Assembly: GCF_900104595.1 (NCBI RefSeq)
Contig: NZ_FNVY01000004.1
Location: forward strand, 558,001 to 622,000
DNA: 64,000 nucleotides
Direction: 5' to 3'
From: Enterococcus timonensis
Lineage (GTDB): Bacteria > Bacillota > Bacilli > Lactobacillales > Enterococcaceae
Shown piece by piece: positions 15,582 through 26,516 of the stretch (position 1 is the first letter of the stretch; the number at the start of each line of letters is the position of its first letter). A program made the translations under genes and the position numbers. Under the pieces are notes generated by a model. It did no database searches. It was not told the origin of the DNA and saw only the letters and a program-made list of their open reading frames with translations.

Positions 15582-17159
15582 ATGAAAAACGAACACTTAA
15601 AACAAGAGGTGGATTCTCGCCGCACCTTTGCGATTATTTCTCACCCGGATGCCGGGAAAACAACAATTACTGAACAACTTTTACTATTCGGTGGCGCGAT
15701 TCGCCAAGCTGGAACAGTTAAAGGGAAAAAAACTGGGAATTTTGCTAAGTCTGACTGGATGGAAATTGAAAAACAGCGGGGGATATCTGTTACTAGTTCC
15801 GTCATGCAATTTGATTACGATGGCAAGCGTGTGAATATTTTAGACACTCCCGGCCATGAAGATTTTTCTGAAGATACGTATCGAACCTTAATGGCTGTTG
15901 ACGCTGCTGTGATGGTAATTGACTCGGCTAAAGGGATCGAAGCCCAGACAAAAAAACTATTTAAAGTTGTCAAAGCTCGGGGCATTCCAATTTTTACTTT
16001 CATTAATAAATTAGACCGGGACGGCCGTGAACCTTTAGATCTGTTAGAAGAATTAGAAGATTTACTGCAAATTGAATCTTATCCGATGAATTGGCCCATT
16101 GGCATGGGGAAAGGTTTGATTGGCCTTTATGATTTATATCATCATCGCCTAGAAACGTATCGGCCAAAAGTCGATAGCGAACGATTTATTCCGCTGGATT
16201 CTCAAGGAAAAATCCCCGCCAATCATCCGTTAAATCAAGATAATATTTACACCCAAGCGTTAGAGGATGTTGAACTTTTAACTGGCGCCGGTGATAGTTT
16301 CGATATGGAAAAAGTCGCCCACGGAAAACAAACGTTAGTCTTTTTTGGTTCGGCTTTAACGAATTTTGGCGTGCAAACTTTCTTAGAGACTTTTCTAAAA
16401 TTTGCCCCTAAACCACATGCCCACGATACAGAAGAAGGTGTTGAAGTTTCACCATATAATGAAAACTTTTCTGGTTTTATTTTTAAAATTCAAGCCAATA
16501 TGAATCCTGCTCATCGAGACCGGATTGCTTTTTTACGGATTTGTTCGGGGACTTTTGAACGTGGGATGGATGTTTTTTTACAACGCACCGGCAAAAAAAT
16601 GAAGCTAGCCAACTCGACACAATTTATGGCCGACACGCGGGAAACACTTGAGTCAGCCGTGGCCGGAGACATTATCGGTTTATATGACACTGGGAATTTT
16701 CAAATTGGCGACACTTTAACAGAAACTAAAGAACCATTACAATATGAAAAATTGCCACAATTTACCCCAGAATTATTTATGAAAGTTTCCGCTAAAAATG
16801 TTATGAAGCAAAAATCATTTCATAAAGGAATCAATCAACTGGTGCAAGAAGGGGCCATTCAGCTTTATAAAACGTATTTATCTGATGAATATATTTTAGG
16901 AGCAGTCGGGCAATTGCAATTTGAAGTTTTCCAATACCGGATGCAAAATGAATACAACACCGAAGTAAACTTAACGCCAATGGGAACGAAACAAGCCCGC
17001 TGGATTGAAGCGGAAGATTTAGATGAGTCCATGTCTAGTTCACGGAATATTTTAGCCAAAGATCGCTTCGGCCAACCACTTTTCCTTTTTGAAAATGAAT
17101 TCGCTATGCGCTGGTTTAAAGAAAAATATCCTAAAGTCACTTTAAAAAGTTTACTATAA
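15582..17159 (+). CDS. prfC: Peptide chain release factor 3
   Basis: A 525-residue translational GTPase that recycles RF1 and RF2 from the ribosome after peptide release. The G domain is visible: G1 SHPDAGKTT near residue 20, switch [16 protein letters not shown], and NKLD. Next comes domain II ([20 protein letters not shown]) and the C-terminal RF3 domain ([15 protein letters not shown]). The length fits the family. ATG 15582 follows AAAAAAGGAG. It is a single gene with its own promoter and terminator. Confidence 0.97.
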   Translation: MKNEHLKQEVDSRRTFAIISHPDAGKTTITEQLLLFGGAIRQAGTVKGKKTGNFAKSDWMEIEKQRGISVTSSVMQFDYDGKRVNILDTPGHEDFSEDTYRTLMAVDAAVMVIDSAKGIEAQTKKLFKVVKARGIPIFTFINKLDRDGREPLDLLEELEDLLQIESYPMNWPIGMGKGLIGLYDLYHHRLETYRPKVDSERFIPLDSQGKIPANHPLNQDNIYTQALEDVELLTGAGDSFDMEKVAHGKQTLVFFGSALTNFGVQTFLETFLKFAPKPHAHDTEEGVEVSPYNENFSGFIFKIQANMNPAHRDRIAFLRICSGTFERGMDVFLQRTGKKMKLANSTQFMADTRETLESAVAGDIIGLYDTGNFQIGDTLTETKEPLQYEKLPQFTPELFMKVSAKNVMKQKSFHKGINQLVQEGAIQLYKTYLSDEYILGAVGQLQFEVFQYRMQNEYNTEVNLTPMGTKQARWIEAEDLDESMSSSRNILAKDRFGQPLFLFENEFAMRWFKEKYPKVTLKSLL

Positions 17160-17192
17160 AAAAGTCTTGCAAATAAAAAAAGACTTACAAAA

Positions 17193-17226
17193 AAAGCCTC
17201 GCAAATATAAATTTGCGGGGCAATTT
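17193..17226. terminator. Bidirectional terminator between prfC and DUF1827 gene
   Basis: GCCTCGCAAAT pairs with ATTTGCGGGGC, flanked by A and T tracts on either side, so it can stop transcription from both convergent genes. Confidence 0.85.
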
Positions 17227-17227
17227 T

Positions 17228-17530
17228 TTAAGCTGCTGGCAAGCGTTTGATGGATAATTCCACCACGCCTTTCAAATGAATGACTTCGATATCTTTGCGA
17301 TCAAAAACAAGATGTTGATTCCGTTTGTAATAATCTAGAACAAATTCAACTTCAGTACTTTGGACATTTCTAACCTTATTAATCAGTAAAATTTCAATAT
17401 GAGTTGCTGCTTCAGTGTAAACTACCGTTGTTTGTCCGAGTGAATACACGCGAACGAAATTTGCATCGGTATTTTCTAATTGTTTTTGCACAAGGCGCCC
17501 GTGCGAATTGGTGACGTCAATCATTTTCAT
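17228..17530 (-). CDS. DUF1827 family protein
   Basis: A 100-residue protein beginning MKMIDVTNSHGRLVQKQLEN, a pattern found in the DUF1827 family of lactic acid bacteria, which often sits beside clpE. Function unknown. I choose ATG 17530, ten bases after AAAGGA; a GTG three codons upstream lies too close to that site. A TATACT -10 box lies upstream on the minus strand. Confidence 0.8.
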   Translation of the reverse strand: MKMIDVTNSHGRLVQKQLENTDANFVRVYSLGQTTVVYTEAATHIEILLINKVRNVQSTEVEFVLDYYKRNQHLVFDRKDIEVIHLKGVVELSIKRLPAA

Positions 17531-17659
17531 GCCGTACACATCCTTTGAAAGTGTCTTTTCTTTAGTATAGTTTTTTTAAATAGAAAACACAAAGTTTTTT
17601 TCTGAAAAACTGCCTAAATTTCCGTTAAGTTTTCGAGCATTATAGAAATTTTTGAGAAA

Positions 17660-17692
17660 AAAAGCACCGCAAAACTTTGCAGTGCTCATTTT
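17660..17692 (-). terminator. clpE terminator
   Basis: Read on the minus strand, GAGCACTGCAAAG/CTTTGCGGTGC-type complementary arms are followed by a T run, immediately after the clpE stop. Confidence 0.85.
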
Positions 17693-17694
17693 TT

Positions 17695-20043
17695 TTATTC
17701 TTCTTTTTTGTCTTTAAGATCGTCTTTTGTTTTTGTTTCGGTTTTAGCTTTCGGTTTTCTCTTCGCTGGTGCTTTTTTTGGCTTTTCTGGCAAATCTTCA
17801 ACGACTTGAATTTGGTCATCTAATAAAACAGCTTTTAAATTTTGGACTTTAGGATGATTGAGATAAAAGTCGGCAATTCCATCTTCCAAATGATCTTGAA
17901 TTGTTCGACGCAAAGGACGAGCGCCCATGGCCGGATCATATCCTAAATCGACTAATTTTTCTTTAACTGTTTCATCAACAGCTAAATGTAAATTCTGTTC
18001 AGCCAACATGACATTGACTTGGTCGATCATCAAGCTAACAATTTTCAAGAGGTTTTCTTTAGTTAATGATTTAAATTCCACAATCGCATCAAAACGATTT
18101 AGAAATTCTGGTTTGAAATAATCTTTTAATTGTCCTAAAACAGAATGGGTTTGCCCGCTTAAAATCGCTCCAAAGCCTACATTGGCTTCCGCATTTCCCG
18201 TGCCAGCATTACTCGTCATAATAATTAAAGTATCTTTAAAGCTGACGGTTCGTCCTTGGGCATCGGTGAGGCGGCCGTCATCTAGAATTTGTAAAAACAT
18301 ATGCATCACATCAGGATGGGCTTTTTCAATTTCGTCCAGTAAAACTAATGAGTAAGGATTGCGGCGAACTTTTTCAGTTAATTGACCCGCTTCATCGTAG
18401 CCAACATAACCGGGAGGTGAACCAATCAGTTTTGAGACCGAGTGTTTTTCCATATATTCACTCATATCAAAACGAATCATCGCATCTTCTGAGCCAAACA
18501 TTTCTAAAGCTAGTTGTCGTGCCAGTTCAGTTTTCCCGACACCAGTTGGTCCGACAAATAAAAATGAACCGATTGGCCGATTTTTTTGACCTAAACCAAC
18601 GCGATTACGGCGAATAGCTTTAGCCACTTTTTCGACGGCTTCGTCTTGACCAATAACGCGTCCTTCTAAATCTTGGGCCAAATTCTTCAGTTGAGTTTGT
18701 TCTTTTTCTTTTAAATCACCAACTGGAATACCGGTTTTTTCTTCAACAATTTTTTCCATTTCTTTTTCAGTAATGACGGGTGTTTTTTCATCTGAAACTT
18801 GTTTTTCTTGCATTTTTTTCAATTTATTTATTTGATCACGGTAGTAGGCTGCTTTTTCGTAATCTTCTTCTTGTGAGGCGACTTGTTTTTGATCTTCTGC
18901 TTCTTTTAATTTGCTTTCAATGACTGCTGGATCCAAACTTTGAATCGTTAAATTTAATTTTGATCCAGATTCATCTAACAAATCAATAGCTTTATCAGGT
19001 AAGAAGCGATCTTGAATGTAGCGATTGGATAAAGTAGCTGCAGCGACAATGGCCGCATCAGTGTATTTTACATGATGATAATCTTCATAACGCGGTTTCA
19101 ACCCTTTTAAAATTTCGATTGTTTCTTCCACAGAAGGTTCATCCACGCGGACGGGTTGCATCCGGCGTTCCAAGGCGGCGTCTTTTTCAATAATGCGATA
19201 TTCTGAAAGAGTGGTGGCCCCAACTAATTGCAACTCGCCACGAGCAAGCGCTGGTTTTAAAATATTTCCAGCATCCATATTGCCATCGCCAGCAGAACCG
19301 GCGCCTACAATTTCATGGACTTCATCAATAAATAAAATAACGCGTTTATCGGCGGTAACTTCACTAATCAGCTGTTGCATCCGTTCTTCAAATTGACCAC
19401 GAATGCCAGTTCCTTGAACTAAAGAAGCAACATCTAAACGAATGACCTCTTTATCAAGTAATTTTTGGGGCACTTCACCGTCAACAATTTTTTGGGCTAA
19501 TCCTTCGACGACAGCTGTTTTACCAACACCAGGTTCGCCAATTAAAACAGGATTATTTTTCGTCCGGCGATTTAAAATCTCAATGACGCGATTAATTTCT
19601 TCATCCCGTCCAACGACAGGATCAATTTCCCGATTCCGTGCTTGTTGGGTAATATTAATCCCATATTGACCTAGCAGGCTATCGTCTTGTTGCGGATTGG
19701 GACTCTTTCTAGAAGGTCGACCACTGCCGCCGCCAGATCCACCAGGGAAGTTAGGACCGCCAAAGAAATTATTGCCGCCATTTCCACCACCAGTTTGTGT
19801 TGGCGGGGTAGGATCGTCTTGATTTTGTGAACGTTCTTGTAATGATCTAAATAAATCATCCAAAGTTCCAAAGCCAAATGGATCACTGGCAGACATTTGC
19901 GGATTATTGCCACCGTTTGTATTTTGCATTTTTTTAATTTTTTGATAGCAACTTTGACAATAATCTAATTGTTTACGTTGACCATTTACATTGGCATATA
20001 AATGGATTGTTGCTTCGTTTTTACCACAGTTTTGACAGAGCAT
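17695..20043 (-). CDS. clpE: ATP-dependent Clp protease ATPase subunit ClpE
   Basis: A 782-residue Hsp100 unfoldase that feeds damaged proteins to ClpP. The start is ATG 20043 after AAAGGACG, which gives the ClpE zinc finger at the very N-terminus ([11 protein letters not shown] and YCQSCY). A Gly/Pro-rich linker follows, then AAA domain 1 (GEPGVGKTA), a UVR-type coiled region ([14 protein letters not shown]) and AAA domain 2 (GPTGVGKTE). The C-terminus is a Lys-rich tail. Control by CtsR is indicated by the operator overlapping its promoter region. Confidence 0.96.
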   Translation of the reverse strand: MLCQNCGKNEATIHLYANVNGQRKQLDYCQSCYQKIKKMQNTNGGNNPQMSASDPFGFGTLDDLFRSLQERSQNQDDPTPPTQTGGGNGGNNFFGGPNFPGGSGGGSGRPSRKSPNPQQDDSLLGQYGINITQQARNREIDPVVGRDEEINRVIEILNRRTKNNPVLIGEPGVGKTAVVEGLAQKIVDGEVPQKLLDKEVIRLDVASLVQGTGIRGQFEERMQQLISEVTADKRVILFIDEVHEIVGAGSAGDGNMDAGNILKPALARGELQLVGATTLSEYRIIEKDAALERRMQPVRVDEPSVEETIEILKGLKPRYEDYHHVKYTDAAIVAAATLSNRYIQDRFLPDKAIDLLDESGSKLNLTIQSLDPAVIESKLKEAEDQKQVASQEEDYEKAAYYRDQINKLKKMQEKQVSDEKTPVITEKEMEKIVEEKTGIPVGDLKEKEQTQLKNLAQDLEGRVIGQDEAVEKVAKAIRRNRVGLGQKNRPIGSFLFVGPTGVGKTELARQLALEMFGSEDAMIRFDMSEYMEKHSVSKLIGSPPGYVGYDEAGQLTEKVRRNPYSLVLLDEIEKAHPDVMHMFLQILDDGRLTDAQGRTVSFKDTLIIMTSNAGTGNAEANVGFGAILSGQTHSVLGQLKDYFKPEFLNRFDAIVEFKSLTKENLLKIVSLMIDQVNVMLAEQNLHLAVDETVKEKLVDLGYDPAMGARPLRRTIQDHLEDGIADFYLNHPKVQNLKAVLLDDQIQVVEDLPEKPKKAPAKRKPKAKTETKTKDDLKDKKEE

Positions 20044-20086
20044 AAGTGCACGTCCTTTCGTTAGGAAAGTTAAAGTCAAAAAGTTA

Positions 20087-20142
20087 TTTGACCTTTATTG
20101 ACCTTTGAAATTAATTATAGTCACTCGCTAAATAATTGGCAA
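20087..20142 (-). promoter_or_regulatory. clpE promoter with CtsR operator
   Basis: On the minus strand TTGCCA (20137-20142), a 17-bp spacer and TATAAT (20114-20119) form a near-consensus promoter. Just downstream is the heptad direct repeat GGTCAATAAAGGTCAAA (20087-20106), the CtsR operator pattern with a 3-bp gap. CtsR binding there would block clpE transcription until heat stress. Confidence 0.88.
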
Positions 20143-20349
20143 GTAAAGTGCAATGGGCGGGATTTTTTTTTTTATTTTTCGATTATTTTAAAAAAAAAGC
20201 AGTAAAAACCTAAAAAGCAGTAAAAAAGCGATTATATTAGTTGTATCTCGGTTTAAAAAATGGTAATCTTGATAATTGAAGAGGGCTTTCTTTTAAAAAA
20301 GTAACCCCTCACAAATACTATTTTTACACACAAAGGAGACCGATTTATT

Positions 20350-20616
20350 ATGGAAAAAAGAGATTTTCACATTGTAGCTGAAACAGGGATTCACGCTCGT
20401 CCAGCAACTTTATTAGTACAAACTGCTTCAAAATTTAATGCCGATATTAACCTTGAATATAAAGGTAAATCTGTTAATTTGAAATCAATCATGGGTGTAA
20501 TGAGCTTAGGCGTTGGCCAAGGTTCTGACGTGACTATTTCAGTTGAAGGTTCTGACGAAGCTGATGCTATCGTTGCTATCGAAGAAACAATGAAAAAGGA
20601 AGGACTATCCGAATAA
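20350..20616 (+). CDS. ptsH: Phosphocarrier protein HPr
   Basis: An 88-residue central phosphocarrier of the sugar PTS. H15 in TGIHARPAT accepts phosphate from enzyme I. S46 in [12 protein letters not shown] is the HPr-kinase site that links to CcpA-mediated catabolite control. ATG 20350 follows AAAGGAGA. Its stop overlaps the ptsI start (TAATG). An imperfect GAGGG/CCCTC inverted repeat lies in the leader at about 20280-20312; its role is unknown. Confidence 0.98.
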   Translation: MEKRDFHIVAETGIHARPATLLVQTASKFNADINLEYKGKSVNLKSIMGVMSLGVGQGSDVTISVEGSDEADAIVAIEETMKKEGLSE

Positions 20617-22343
20617 TGTCTGATACGTTGAAAGGGATCGCAGCTTCCGACGGCGTTGCCGTTGCTAAAGCCTACATGCTCGTTCAACCGGATTTGTCTT
20701 TTAACAAAAAAAGCGTCACAGATACTGACTCTGAGCTAAAGAGACTAGATGATGCCTTGACACAATCCGTAAGCGAACTGCAAGTGATTCGCAATAAGGC
20801 CGCTGAGAATTTAGGTGAAGAAGAAGCCCAAGTTTTTGACGCCCATATGATGGTTTTGTCTGATCCTGAGCTCATTGGCCAAATTAAAGAAAATATTAAA
20901 ACCAAAGCTGTAAATGCCGAATCTGCTTTAAAAGAAGTAACGGATTCATTTATCGTTATTTTTGAAGGTATGGAAGACAATCCTTATATGCAAGAACGAG
21001 CTGCGGATATTAAAGATGTAACTAAGCGCGTTTTGGCTCATCTTTTAGGTGTTACTTTACCGAACCCGGCCATGATTAACGAACAAGTTATCGTGGTGGC
21101 TCATGATTTAACGCCAAGTGATACAGCGCAATTAGATGGCAAATTTGTTCAAGCTTTCGTAACAGATGTCGGTGGGCGCACTTCGCATTCAGCGATTATG
21201 GCGCGTTCTTTAGAAATTCCAGCAATTGTTGGGACTCGGGAAATCACCCAAAAAGTTACTGCCGGACAAATGCTTGCAGTCGACGGCGCTGCAGGTGTGG
21301 TTATTATTGAACCTACAGAAGATGAAATTTCATCTTTTAAGGAAAAGAAATCTGTATTTGTTGCTCAAAAAATAGAACTTGAAAAGTTGAAAAATACTGA
21401 AACCTTGACTCAAGATGGTGTGCATTTTGAATTGGCTGCTAATATTGGAACGCCTAAAGATTTAGATGGCGTTATTAATAATGGCGCTGAAGCCATTGGT
21501 TTATATCGGACAGAATTTTTATATATGGATTCTCCTGATTTTCCAACTGAAGAAGCACAATTTAAAGCATATAAAGCTGTTCTTGAAGGCATGGAAGGTA
21601 AACCTGTTGTCGTCCGGACGATGGATATTGGTGGCGACAAAAAGTTGCCATATTTAACTTTACCTGAAGAAATGAATCCTTTCTTAGGGTATCGGGCGTT
21701 GCGCATTAGTTTATCTGACTTAGGTGAAGGGATGTTCCGCACGCAATTGCGGGCACTTTTACGGGCTTCTGTTTTTGGTCATTTACGAATCATGTTTCCA
21801 ATGGTAGCGACAGTTGGCGAATTTAAAAATGCTAAAGCTATTTTTGATGAAGAAAAAGCGAAATTAGTCGCTGAAAAAATTGATGTAGCCGATGATATTC
21901 AATTAGGAATTATGATTGAAATTCCAGCCGCAGCTGTTTTAGCTGATAAGTTTGCAAAACATGTCGACTTTTTCAGTATTGGAACCAATGATTTGATCCA
22001 ATACACAATGGCTGCTGACCGGATGAATGAAGAAGTTTCTTATTTATATCAACCGTATAATCCTTCGATTTTGCGATTAATTAAACACGTCATTGACTCA
22101 GCACACGCTGAAGGAAAATGGGCTGGTATGTGTGGTGAAATGGCGGGCGATCAAATGGCGGTTCCAATTTTAGTTGGACTTGGTTTGGACGAATTCTCCA
22201 TGAGCGCAACTAGCGTATTGAAAACACGGAGCTTAATGAGTCGATTAGACACGAAAAAAATGGCTGAATTAGCTAACAAAGCAGTTAACGATTGCGACAC
22301 ACTTGAAGAAGTAGTGGCACTTGTTAATGAGTATGTAAAATAA
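20616..22343 (+). CDS. ptsI: PTS enzyme I (phosphoenolpyruvate-protein phosphotransferase)
   Basis: A 575-residue enzyme that moves phosphate from PEP to HPr. The catalytic His is H191 in [13 protein letters not shown]. The PEP-binding barrel has [14 protein letters not shown] and the [17 protein letters not shown] signature. The length is standard. It is translationally coupled to ptsH and followed by a terminator, so the two form a closed operon. It acts in the cytoplasm at the head of all PTS sugar uptake. Confidence 0.98.
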   Translation: MSDTLKGIAASDGVAVAKAYMLVQPDLSFNKKSVTDTDSELKRLDDALTQSVSELQVIRNKAAENLGEEEAQVFDAHMMVLSDPELIGQIKENIKTKAVNAESALKEVTDSFIVIFEGMEDNPYMQERAADIKDVTKRVLAHLLGVTLPNPAMINEQVIVVAHDLTPSDTAQLDGKFVQAFVTDVGGRTSHSAIMARSLEIPAIVGTREITQKVTAGQMLAVDGAAGVVIIEPTEDEISSFKEKKSVFVAQKIELEKLKNTETLTQDGVHFELAANIGTPKDLDGVINNGAEAIGLYRTEFLYMDSPDFPTEEAQFKAYKAVLEGMEGKPVVVRTMDIGGDKKLPYLTLPEEMNPFLGYRALRISLSDLGEGMFRTQLRALLRASVFGHLRIMFPMVATVGEFKNAKAIFDEEKAKLVAEKIDVADDIQLGIMIEIPAAAVLADKFAKHVDFFSIGTNDLIQYTMAADRMNEEVSYLYQPYNPSILRLIKHVIDSAHAEGKWAGMCGEMAGDQMAVPILVGLGLDEFSMSATSVLKTRSLMSRLDTKKMAELANKAVNDCDTLEEVVALVNEYVK

Positions 22344-22354
22344 TTTTAAAAAAA

Positions 22355-22392
22355 TTAAACCGAAATGTCGTGAGATGTTTCGGTTTTTTTAA
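22355..22392 (+). terminator. ptsHI terminator
   Basis: AAACCGAAA pairs with TTTCGGTTT, followed by a T tract. Confidence 0.88.
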
Positions 22393-22416
22393 TTTATCAA
22401 AAAGGAGTTATTGAAT

Positions 22417-24117
22417 ATGCAATTTAAAGATTTTCCTTATACGCGACCTGATTATAAAACTTACGAGAAAAATTTTAAACAAGCACTGGAGACTTTAACA
22501 AAAGCACAATCACCTGAAGAAGCCGTTCATGCGATAACGACGATCAATGTTTTGCGGAGTCAAGTAGATACGATGGCCAATATTGCCTTAATTCGTTATT
22601 CAGTCAATACAGAAGATAAATTTTATGAAGGAGAAGACACGTATTGGAATGAATATTCGCCGTTATTTGACGCATTAGATGCAACGTATTACAGTGAACT
22701 TTTAGCTAGTTCTTTTCAAGAAGAATTGCGGGCTGTTTTTCCAGCAACGATTTTTCTAATTGCTGAAGGCAAAAAACGTTTATTCGATGAAGCAATTATT
22801 CCTTTACAACAAAAAGAAAATCAATTAGTTTCCGCCTATAGTAAATTGGTGGCCTCAGCGCAAATTTCTTTTCAAGAAGGAATTTATACGTTAAGTCAAT
22901 TAATTCCATTTTTGCAAAGTAGCGACCGCAGTGTGCGGAAAGCAGCTGAAGCGGCGCGTTTTGGTTATTTTGCAGAACATGAAGATAAATTTGATGATAT
23001 TTATGATCAAATGGTCCATGTCCGCACGGAAATTGCCCATAAGTTGGGATTTAAAGATTATGTAGATTATTCTTATGTTGCGATGAATCGTTGGGGTTAT
23101 GATCGAACGATGGTAGAAACGTATCGGAAAAATATTTTGCAAGATGTTGTCCCGGTAGTGGATAAATTAGACGCCCGCCAAAAAGAGCGTTTAGGTCTTG
23201 ATAATTTGTATTCTTATGATTTGGATTTCACTTTTCCTAGTGGCAATCCAAAACCTCAAGGCACACCAGAAGAATTAGTGGAAAATGCCCGCCAAATGTA
23301 TCATCAATTGTCTAAAGAAACGGGAGAATTTTTTGATTTCATGGTGGAAAATGGTTTGCTAGATTTATTAAGTAAACGTGGCAAACAATCTGGTGGTTAT
23401 TGTACGTACATTATGAATGAAGAAGCGCCGTTTATTTTTGCTAACTTTAATGGTACTTCTGGAGATGTGGATGTTTTAACCCACGAAGCTGGCCACGCGT
23501 TTCAATGTTATCAATCGCGCTGGATTAAAGAGCCGGAAATTATTTTTCCTAATAATGAGGCCGCTGAAATTCATTCCATGTCGATGGAATTTATTACTTA
23601 TCCTTATATGGATAAATTTTTCGGCGATGAAACAAATAAACATAAATTCAATCACTTAAGTAGTGCAGTGAAATTTTTACCATATGGTGTTTTAGTGGAT
23701 CATTTTCAACAAGTGGTTTATGAAAATCCCGACTGGTCTCCTAAAGAGCGGAAAGATGCTTGGCGTAAATTAGAAAAAATGTATCAACCAGGAAAAGATT
23801 ACAGCGAGAATCCAGATTTGGAACGTGGTTTATTTTGGATGAAACAAGGTCATATTTTTGAATCACCTTTTTATTATATTGACTACACGTTGGCTCAAGT
23901 TTGTGCTTTCCAATTTTGGCAACGATTCAATGTTTCTAAAGACGAAAATGCTTGGAAAGATTACATGGCAATTTGTCAGGTAGGTGGCAGCCAAACATTT
24001 ATGGAAATTTTAGAAACTGGACATTTAACATCGCCTTTTGAAGACGGGGCAATGACTGGCATTATCGAAAATATTTCCAATTATCTATCCAGTATTTCTG
24101 AAGATCAATTAAAATAA
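22417..24117 (+). CDS. M3 family oligoendopeptidase (PepF-like)
   Basis: A 566-residue cytoplasmic zinc metallopeptidase that cleaves short peptides. The zinc motif HEAGH is at residues ~356-360 (DVDVLTHEAGHAFQC), with the third ligand Glu expected in NNEAAEIHSMSMEF. I choose ATG 22417, nine bases after AAAGGAG; the TTG six bases earlier is only three bases from that site. It is a single gene between two terminators. Whether its substrates are signal-peptide remnants or nutrient peptides cannot be told from the sequence. Confidence 0.92.
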   Translation: MQFKDFPYTRPDYKTYEKNFKQALETLTKAQSPEEAVHAITTINVLRSQVDTMANIALIRYSVNTEDKFYEGEDTYWNEYSPLFDALDATYYSELLASSFQEELRAVFPATIFLIAEGKKRLFDEAIIPLQQKENQLVSAYSKLVASAQISFQEGIYTLSQLIPFLQSSDRSVRKAAEAARFGYFAEHEDKFDDIYDQMVHVRTEIAHKLGFKDYVDYSYVAMNRWGYDRTMVETYRKNILQDVVPVVDKLDARQKERLGLDNLYSYDLDFTFPSGNPKPQGTPEELVENARQMYHQLSKETGEFFDFMVENGLLDLLSKRGKQSGGYCTYIMNEEAPFIFANFNGTSGDVDVLTHEAGHAFQCYQSRWIKEPEIIFPNNEAAEIHSMSMEFITYPYMDKFFGDETNKHKFNHLSSAVKFLPYGVLVDHFQQVVYENPDWSPKERKDAWRKLEKMYQPGKDYSENPDLERGLFWMKQGHIFESPFYYIDYTLAQVCAFQFWQRFNVSKDENAWKDYMAICQVGGSQTFMEILETGHLTSPFEDGAMTGIIENISNYLSSISEDQLK

Positions 24118-24129
24118 AAAGTAAAATGT

Positions 24130-24165
24130 AAGACGCCGGCCAAAAAAATGGTCGGTGTTTTTATT
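24130..24165 (+). terminator. Terminator after the M3 peptidase gene
   Basis: ACGCCGGCC pairs with GGTCGGTGT through one G-U pair and is followed by T-rich sequence. Confidence 0.75.
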
Positions 24166-24247
24166 TTGCCATCTATAATTCAGACTTAAGGAGGAAGTTT
24201 CTCTTAAGAGTTATGCTATAATTGGAAATAGTTTAGGAGGGGTATGT

Positions 24248-25276
24248 TTGAAAGTATTGCTTTATTTTGAAAGTGAAAAAATGTTGTCGAAATCCGGAAT
24301 TGGTCGGGCTTTGGAGCATCAAAAAAAGGCCTTGAAGAGTGTCGGAATTGATTACACTTTGGATCCGGATGATACATATGATATTTTACATATCAATACG
24401 TACGGGGTGAACAGTCGAAATATGGTGAACAAGGCCCGTAAAGCAGGCAAAAAAGTGATTTATCACGCCCATTCCACCGAAGAAGATTTTCGCAATTCAT
24501 TTATTGGTTCTAATCAATTATCGCCGATTGTTAAAAAATATTTGATTTCTTTATATGAAAAAGCCGATTGCCTAATCACCCCGACGCCTTATTCAAAAGA
24601 ACTATTAGAAGGCTACGGAATTAATTTACCAATTCATGCGATCTCAAACGGAATTAATTTAAAAAGATTTGCTCCTAGTCCAACAAAAGAAGCTGCTTTT
24701 TACGATTATTTTCATTTGACACCGCAAGATAAAGTAGTAATTTGCGTCGGATTATTTTTTGAGCGCAAAGGAATTATTGATTTTGTCGATATTGCCCGCC
24801 GGATGCCAGAGTATACTTTTATTTGGTTTGGTCATGCGCCGCTTTTATCGATTCCTAAAAATATTCGCCAAATCGTTAAAGAGGATCACCCGGAAAATGT
24901 TATTTTTCCAGGCTATATTAAAGGGAAAATTATTGAAGGAGCTTATTCGGCAGCTGATTTATTTTTCTTTCCTTCTTATGAAGAAACAGAAGGGATTGTC
25001 GTTTTAGAAGCGCTCGCTAGTCGGCAAAATGTACTCGTTCGAGATATTCCTGTTTATACGCCTTGGCTTAAAAATAATGAAAATTGTTATATGGCAAATA
25101 GTAATGAACAATTTCAAGAAAAAATTTCAGGTATTGTCGAAGGGCTTTTGCCTGATTTAAAAGAGGCCGGCTTTAAAGTTGCCAAAGAGCGAAGTATTGA
25201 ACAAATTGGGCTCCAATTAAAAGAAGTATACGAATCAGTTTTAGATCAAACCAACCAGCTGGAAAGTGAGGCATAA
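24248..25276 (+). CDS. Glycosyltransferase, probable second glycolipid synthase (BgsA/CpoA-like)
   Basis: A 342-residue GT4-type (GT-B fold) glycosyltransferase. The N-terminal half has a short Rossmann start (LKVLLYFESEKMLSKSGIGR). The C-terminal donor domain has the E(x7)E-like segment EETEGIVVLEALASRQNVLV. It starts at TTG after AGGAGGGG. The neighbour two bases downstream resembles monoglucosyl-diacylglycerol synthase. In enterococci and streptococci such pairs make the diglycosyl-diacylglycerol anchor of lipoteichoic acid, so this enzyme probably adds the second sugar. Substrate assignment rests on synteny. Confidence 0.8.
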   Translation: MKVLLYFESEKMLSKSGIGRALEHQKKALKSVGIDYTLDPDDTYDILHINTYGVNSRNMVNKARKAGKKVIYHAHSTEEDFRNSFIGSNQLSPIVKKYLISLYEKADCLITPTPYSKELLEGYGINLPIHAISNGINLKRFAPSPTKEAAFYDYFHLTPQDKVVICVGLFFERKGIIDFVDIARRMPEYTFIWFGHAPLLSIPKNIRQIVKEDHPENVIFPGYIKGKIIEGAYSAADLFFFPSYEETEGIVVLEALASRQNVLVRDIPVYTPWLKNNENCYMANSNEQFQEKISGIVEGLLPDLKEAGFKVAKERSIEQIGLQLKEVYESVLDQTNQLESEA

Positions 25277-25278
25277 TA

Positions 25279-26505
25279 ATGAAGATTGGTTTATTCACCG
25301 ATACCTATTTCCCCCAAGTGAGTGGGGTGGCTACTAGTATTAAAACGTTAAAAGAAGCCTTAGAGAGTCGCGGACATCAAGTGTATATTTTTACAACGAC
25401 AGATCCTAATGTCCTGGAGCAAGAAAAAGATATTATTCGCATGCCGTCAGTGCCATTTGTTTCATTTAAAGATCGGCGGATTGTGGTGCGGGGGATGTTG
25501 TCGGCTTATTATATTGCCAAAGAGTTAGGTCTAGAAATGATTCATACTCAAACAGAATTTGGCTGCGGGATTTTAGGAAAAATGGTCGCTCACCAAATGA
25601 AAATTCCTTGTGTCCATACGTATCACACCATGTATGAAGATTATTTGCATTACATTGCTAAAGGAAAAATTTTCCGGCCAAGTCATGTAAAATTATTGTC
25701 ACGTTTTTTCTCTCATCATTTGTCCGGTCTAGTTTGTCCGTCGATGCGGGTAGTTGAAACGTTACAAAAATACGGCGTCTCCACGCCACTACGGGTGATT
25801 CCAACCGGGATTAATTTGCAAAAATTTTCTAAAGATCAAGTGGAAGAAGCAGCAATTGTTGAATTGCGACAACGTTACGGCTACACGAAAGATACGATTT
25901 TATTGTTGTCTTTAAGCCGCTTGTCTTACGAAAAAAACATTCAAGAAGTATTGCACGGCTTTACTGAAATCATTAAAGAAATTCCTGAAGCGCGCTTATT
26001 AATTGCCGGAAACGGTCCGTATGTGGAAGAACTCAATGAACTTACCCAAAAACTTGGGCTAGAAGATGTCGTAACTTTTGCTGGAGAAGTCAATCAAGAA
26101 ATCGTTCCTGTGTATTATCGGGCGGCGGATTATTTTGTTTCTTGTTCTACTTCTGAATCGCAAGGGTTGACCTATACTGAGGCGATGGCCAGCAGCACGC
26201 AATGTGTAGTTTGTGGAAATGAATATATCGATTCTTTATTTGATCATCCTTCCTTTGGTCAGACTTTTAAACAGCCGGAAGAATTTGCTGAAAGTTTTTT
26301 GAGTTATTATCAGAGCAAACAAATTAAAGATTCACAATTATTGGCAGAAAAATTGTATAGTTTGTCCTCAGAAAAATTTGCCGAAGATATTTTGGAATTT
26401 TATGATGCAGCCCAAAATTATTTTGATATGACCTTGGCGACTGAAGAATCGTATCCAACGCGGATTTTAAAAACAAGGAAAATTTTACGACGAAAAGAAC
26501 AGTAA
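25279..26505 (+). CDS. Probable monoglucosyl-diacylglycerol synthase (BgsB-like glycosyltransferase)
   Basis: A 408-residue GT4 enzyme beginning MKIGLFTDTYFPQVSGVATS, the start shared by Firmicutes alpha-monoglucosyldiacylglycerol synthases. The donor domain contains the LLIAGNGPYVEELNELTQKL segment and SCSTSESQGLTYTEAMAS with the two catalytic-type Glu residues. It should transfer glucose from UDP-Glc to diacylglycerol at the inner membrane face, giving the first glycolipid. ATG 25279 lies two bases after the previous stop, so the pair is one operon. Confidence 0.85.
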   Translation: MKIGLFTDTYFPQVSGVATSIKTLKEALESRGHQVYIFTTTDPNVLEQEKDIIRMPSVPFVSFKDRRIVVRGMLSAYYIAKELGLEMIHTQTEFGCGILGKMVAHQMKIPCVHTYHTMYEDYLHYIAKGKIFRPSHVKLLSRFFSHHLSGLVCPSMRVVETLQKYGVSTPLRVIPTGINLQKFSKDQVEEAAIVELRQRYGYTKDTILLLSLSRLSYEKNIQEVLHGFTEIIKEIPEARLLIAGNGPYVEELNELTQKLGLEDVVTFAGEVNQEIVPVYYRAADYFVSCSTSESQGLTYTEAMASSTQCVVCGNEYIDSLFDHPSFGQTFKQPEEFAESFLSYYQSKQIKDSQLLAEKLYSLSSEKFAEDILEFYDAAQNYFDMTLATEESYPTRILKTRKILRRKEQ

Positions 26506-26516
26506 GAAGGAGTACA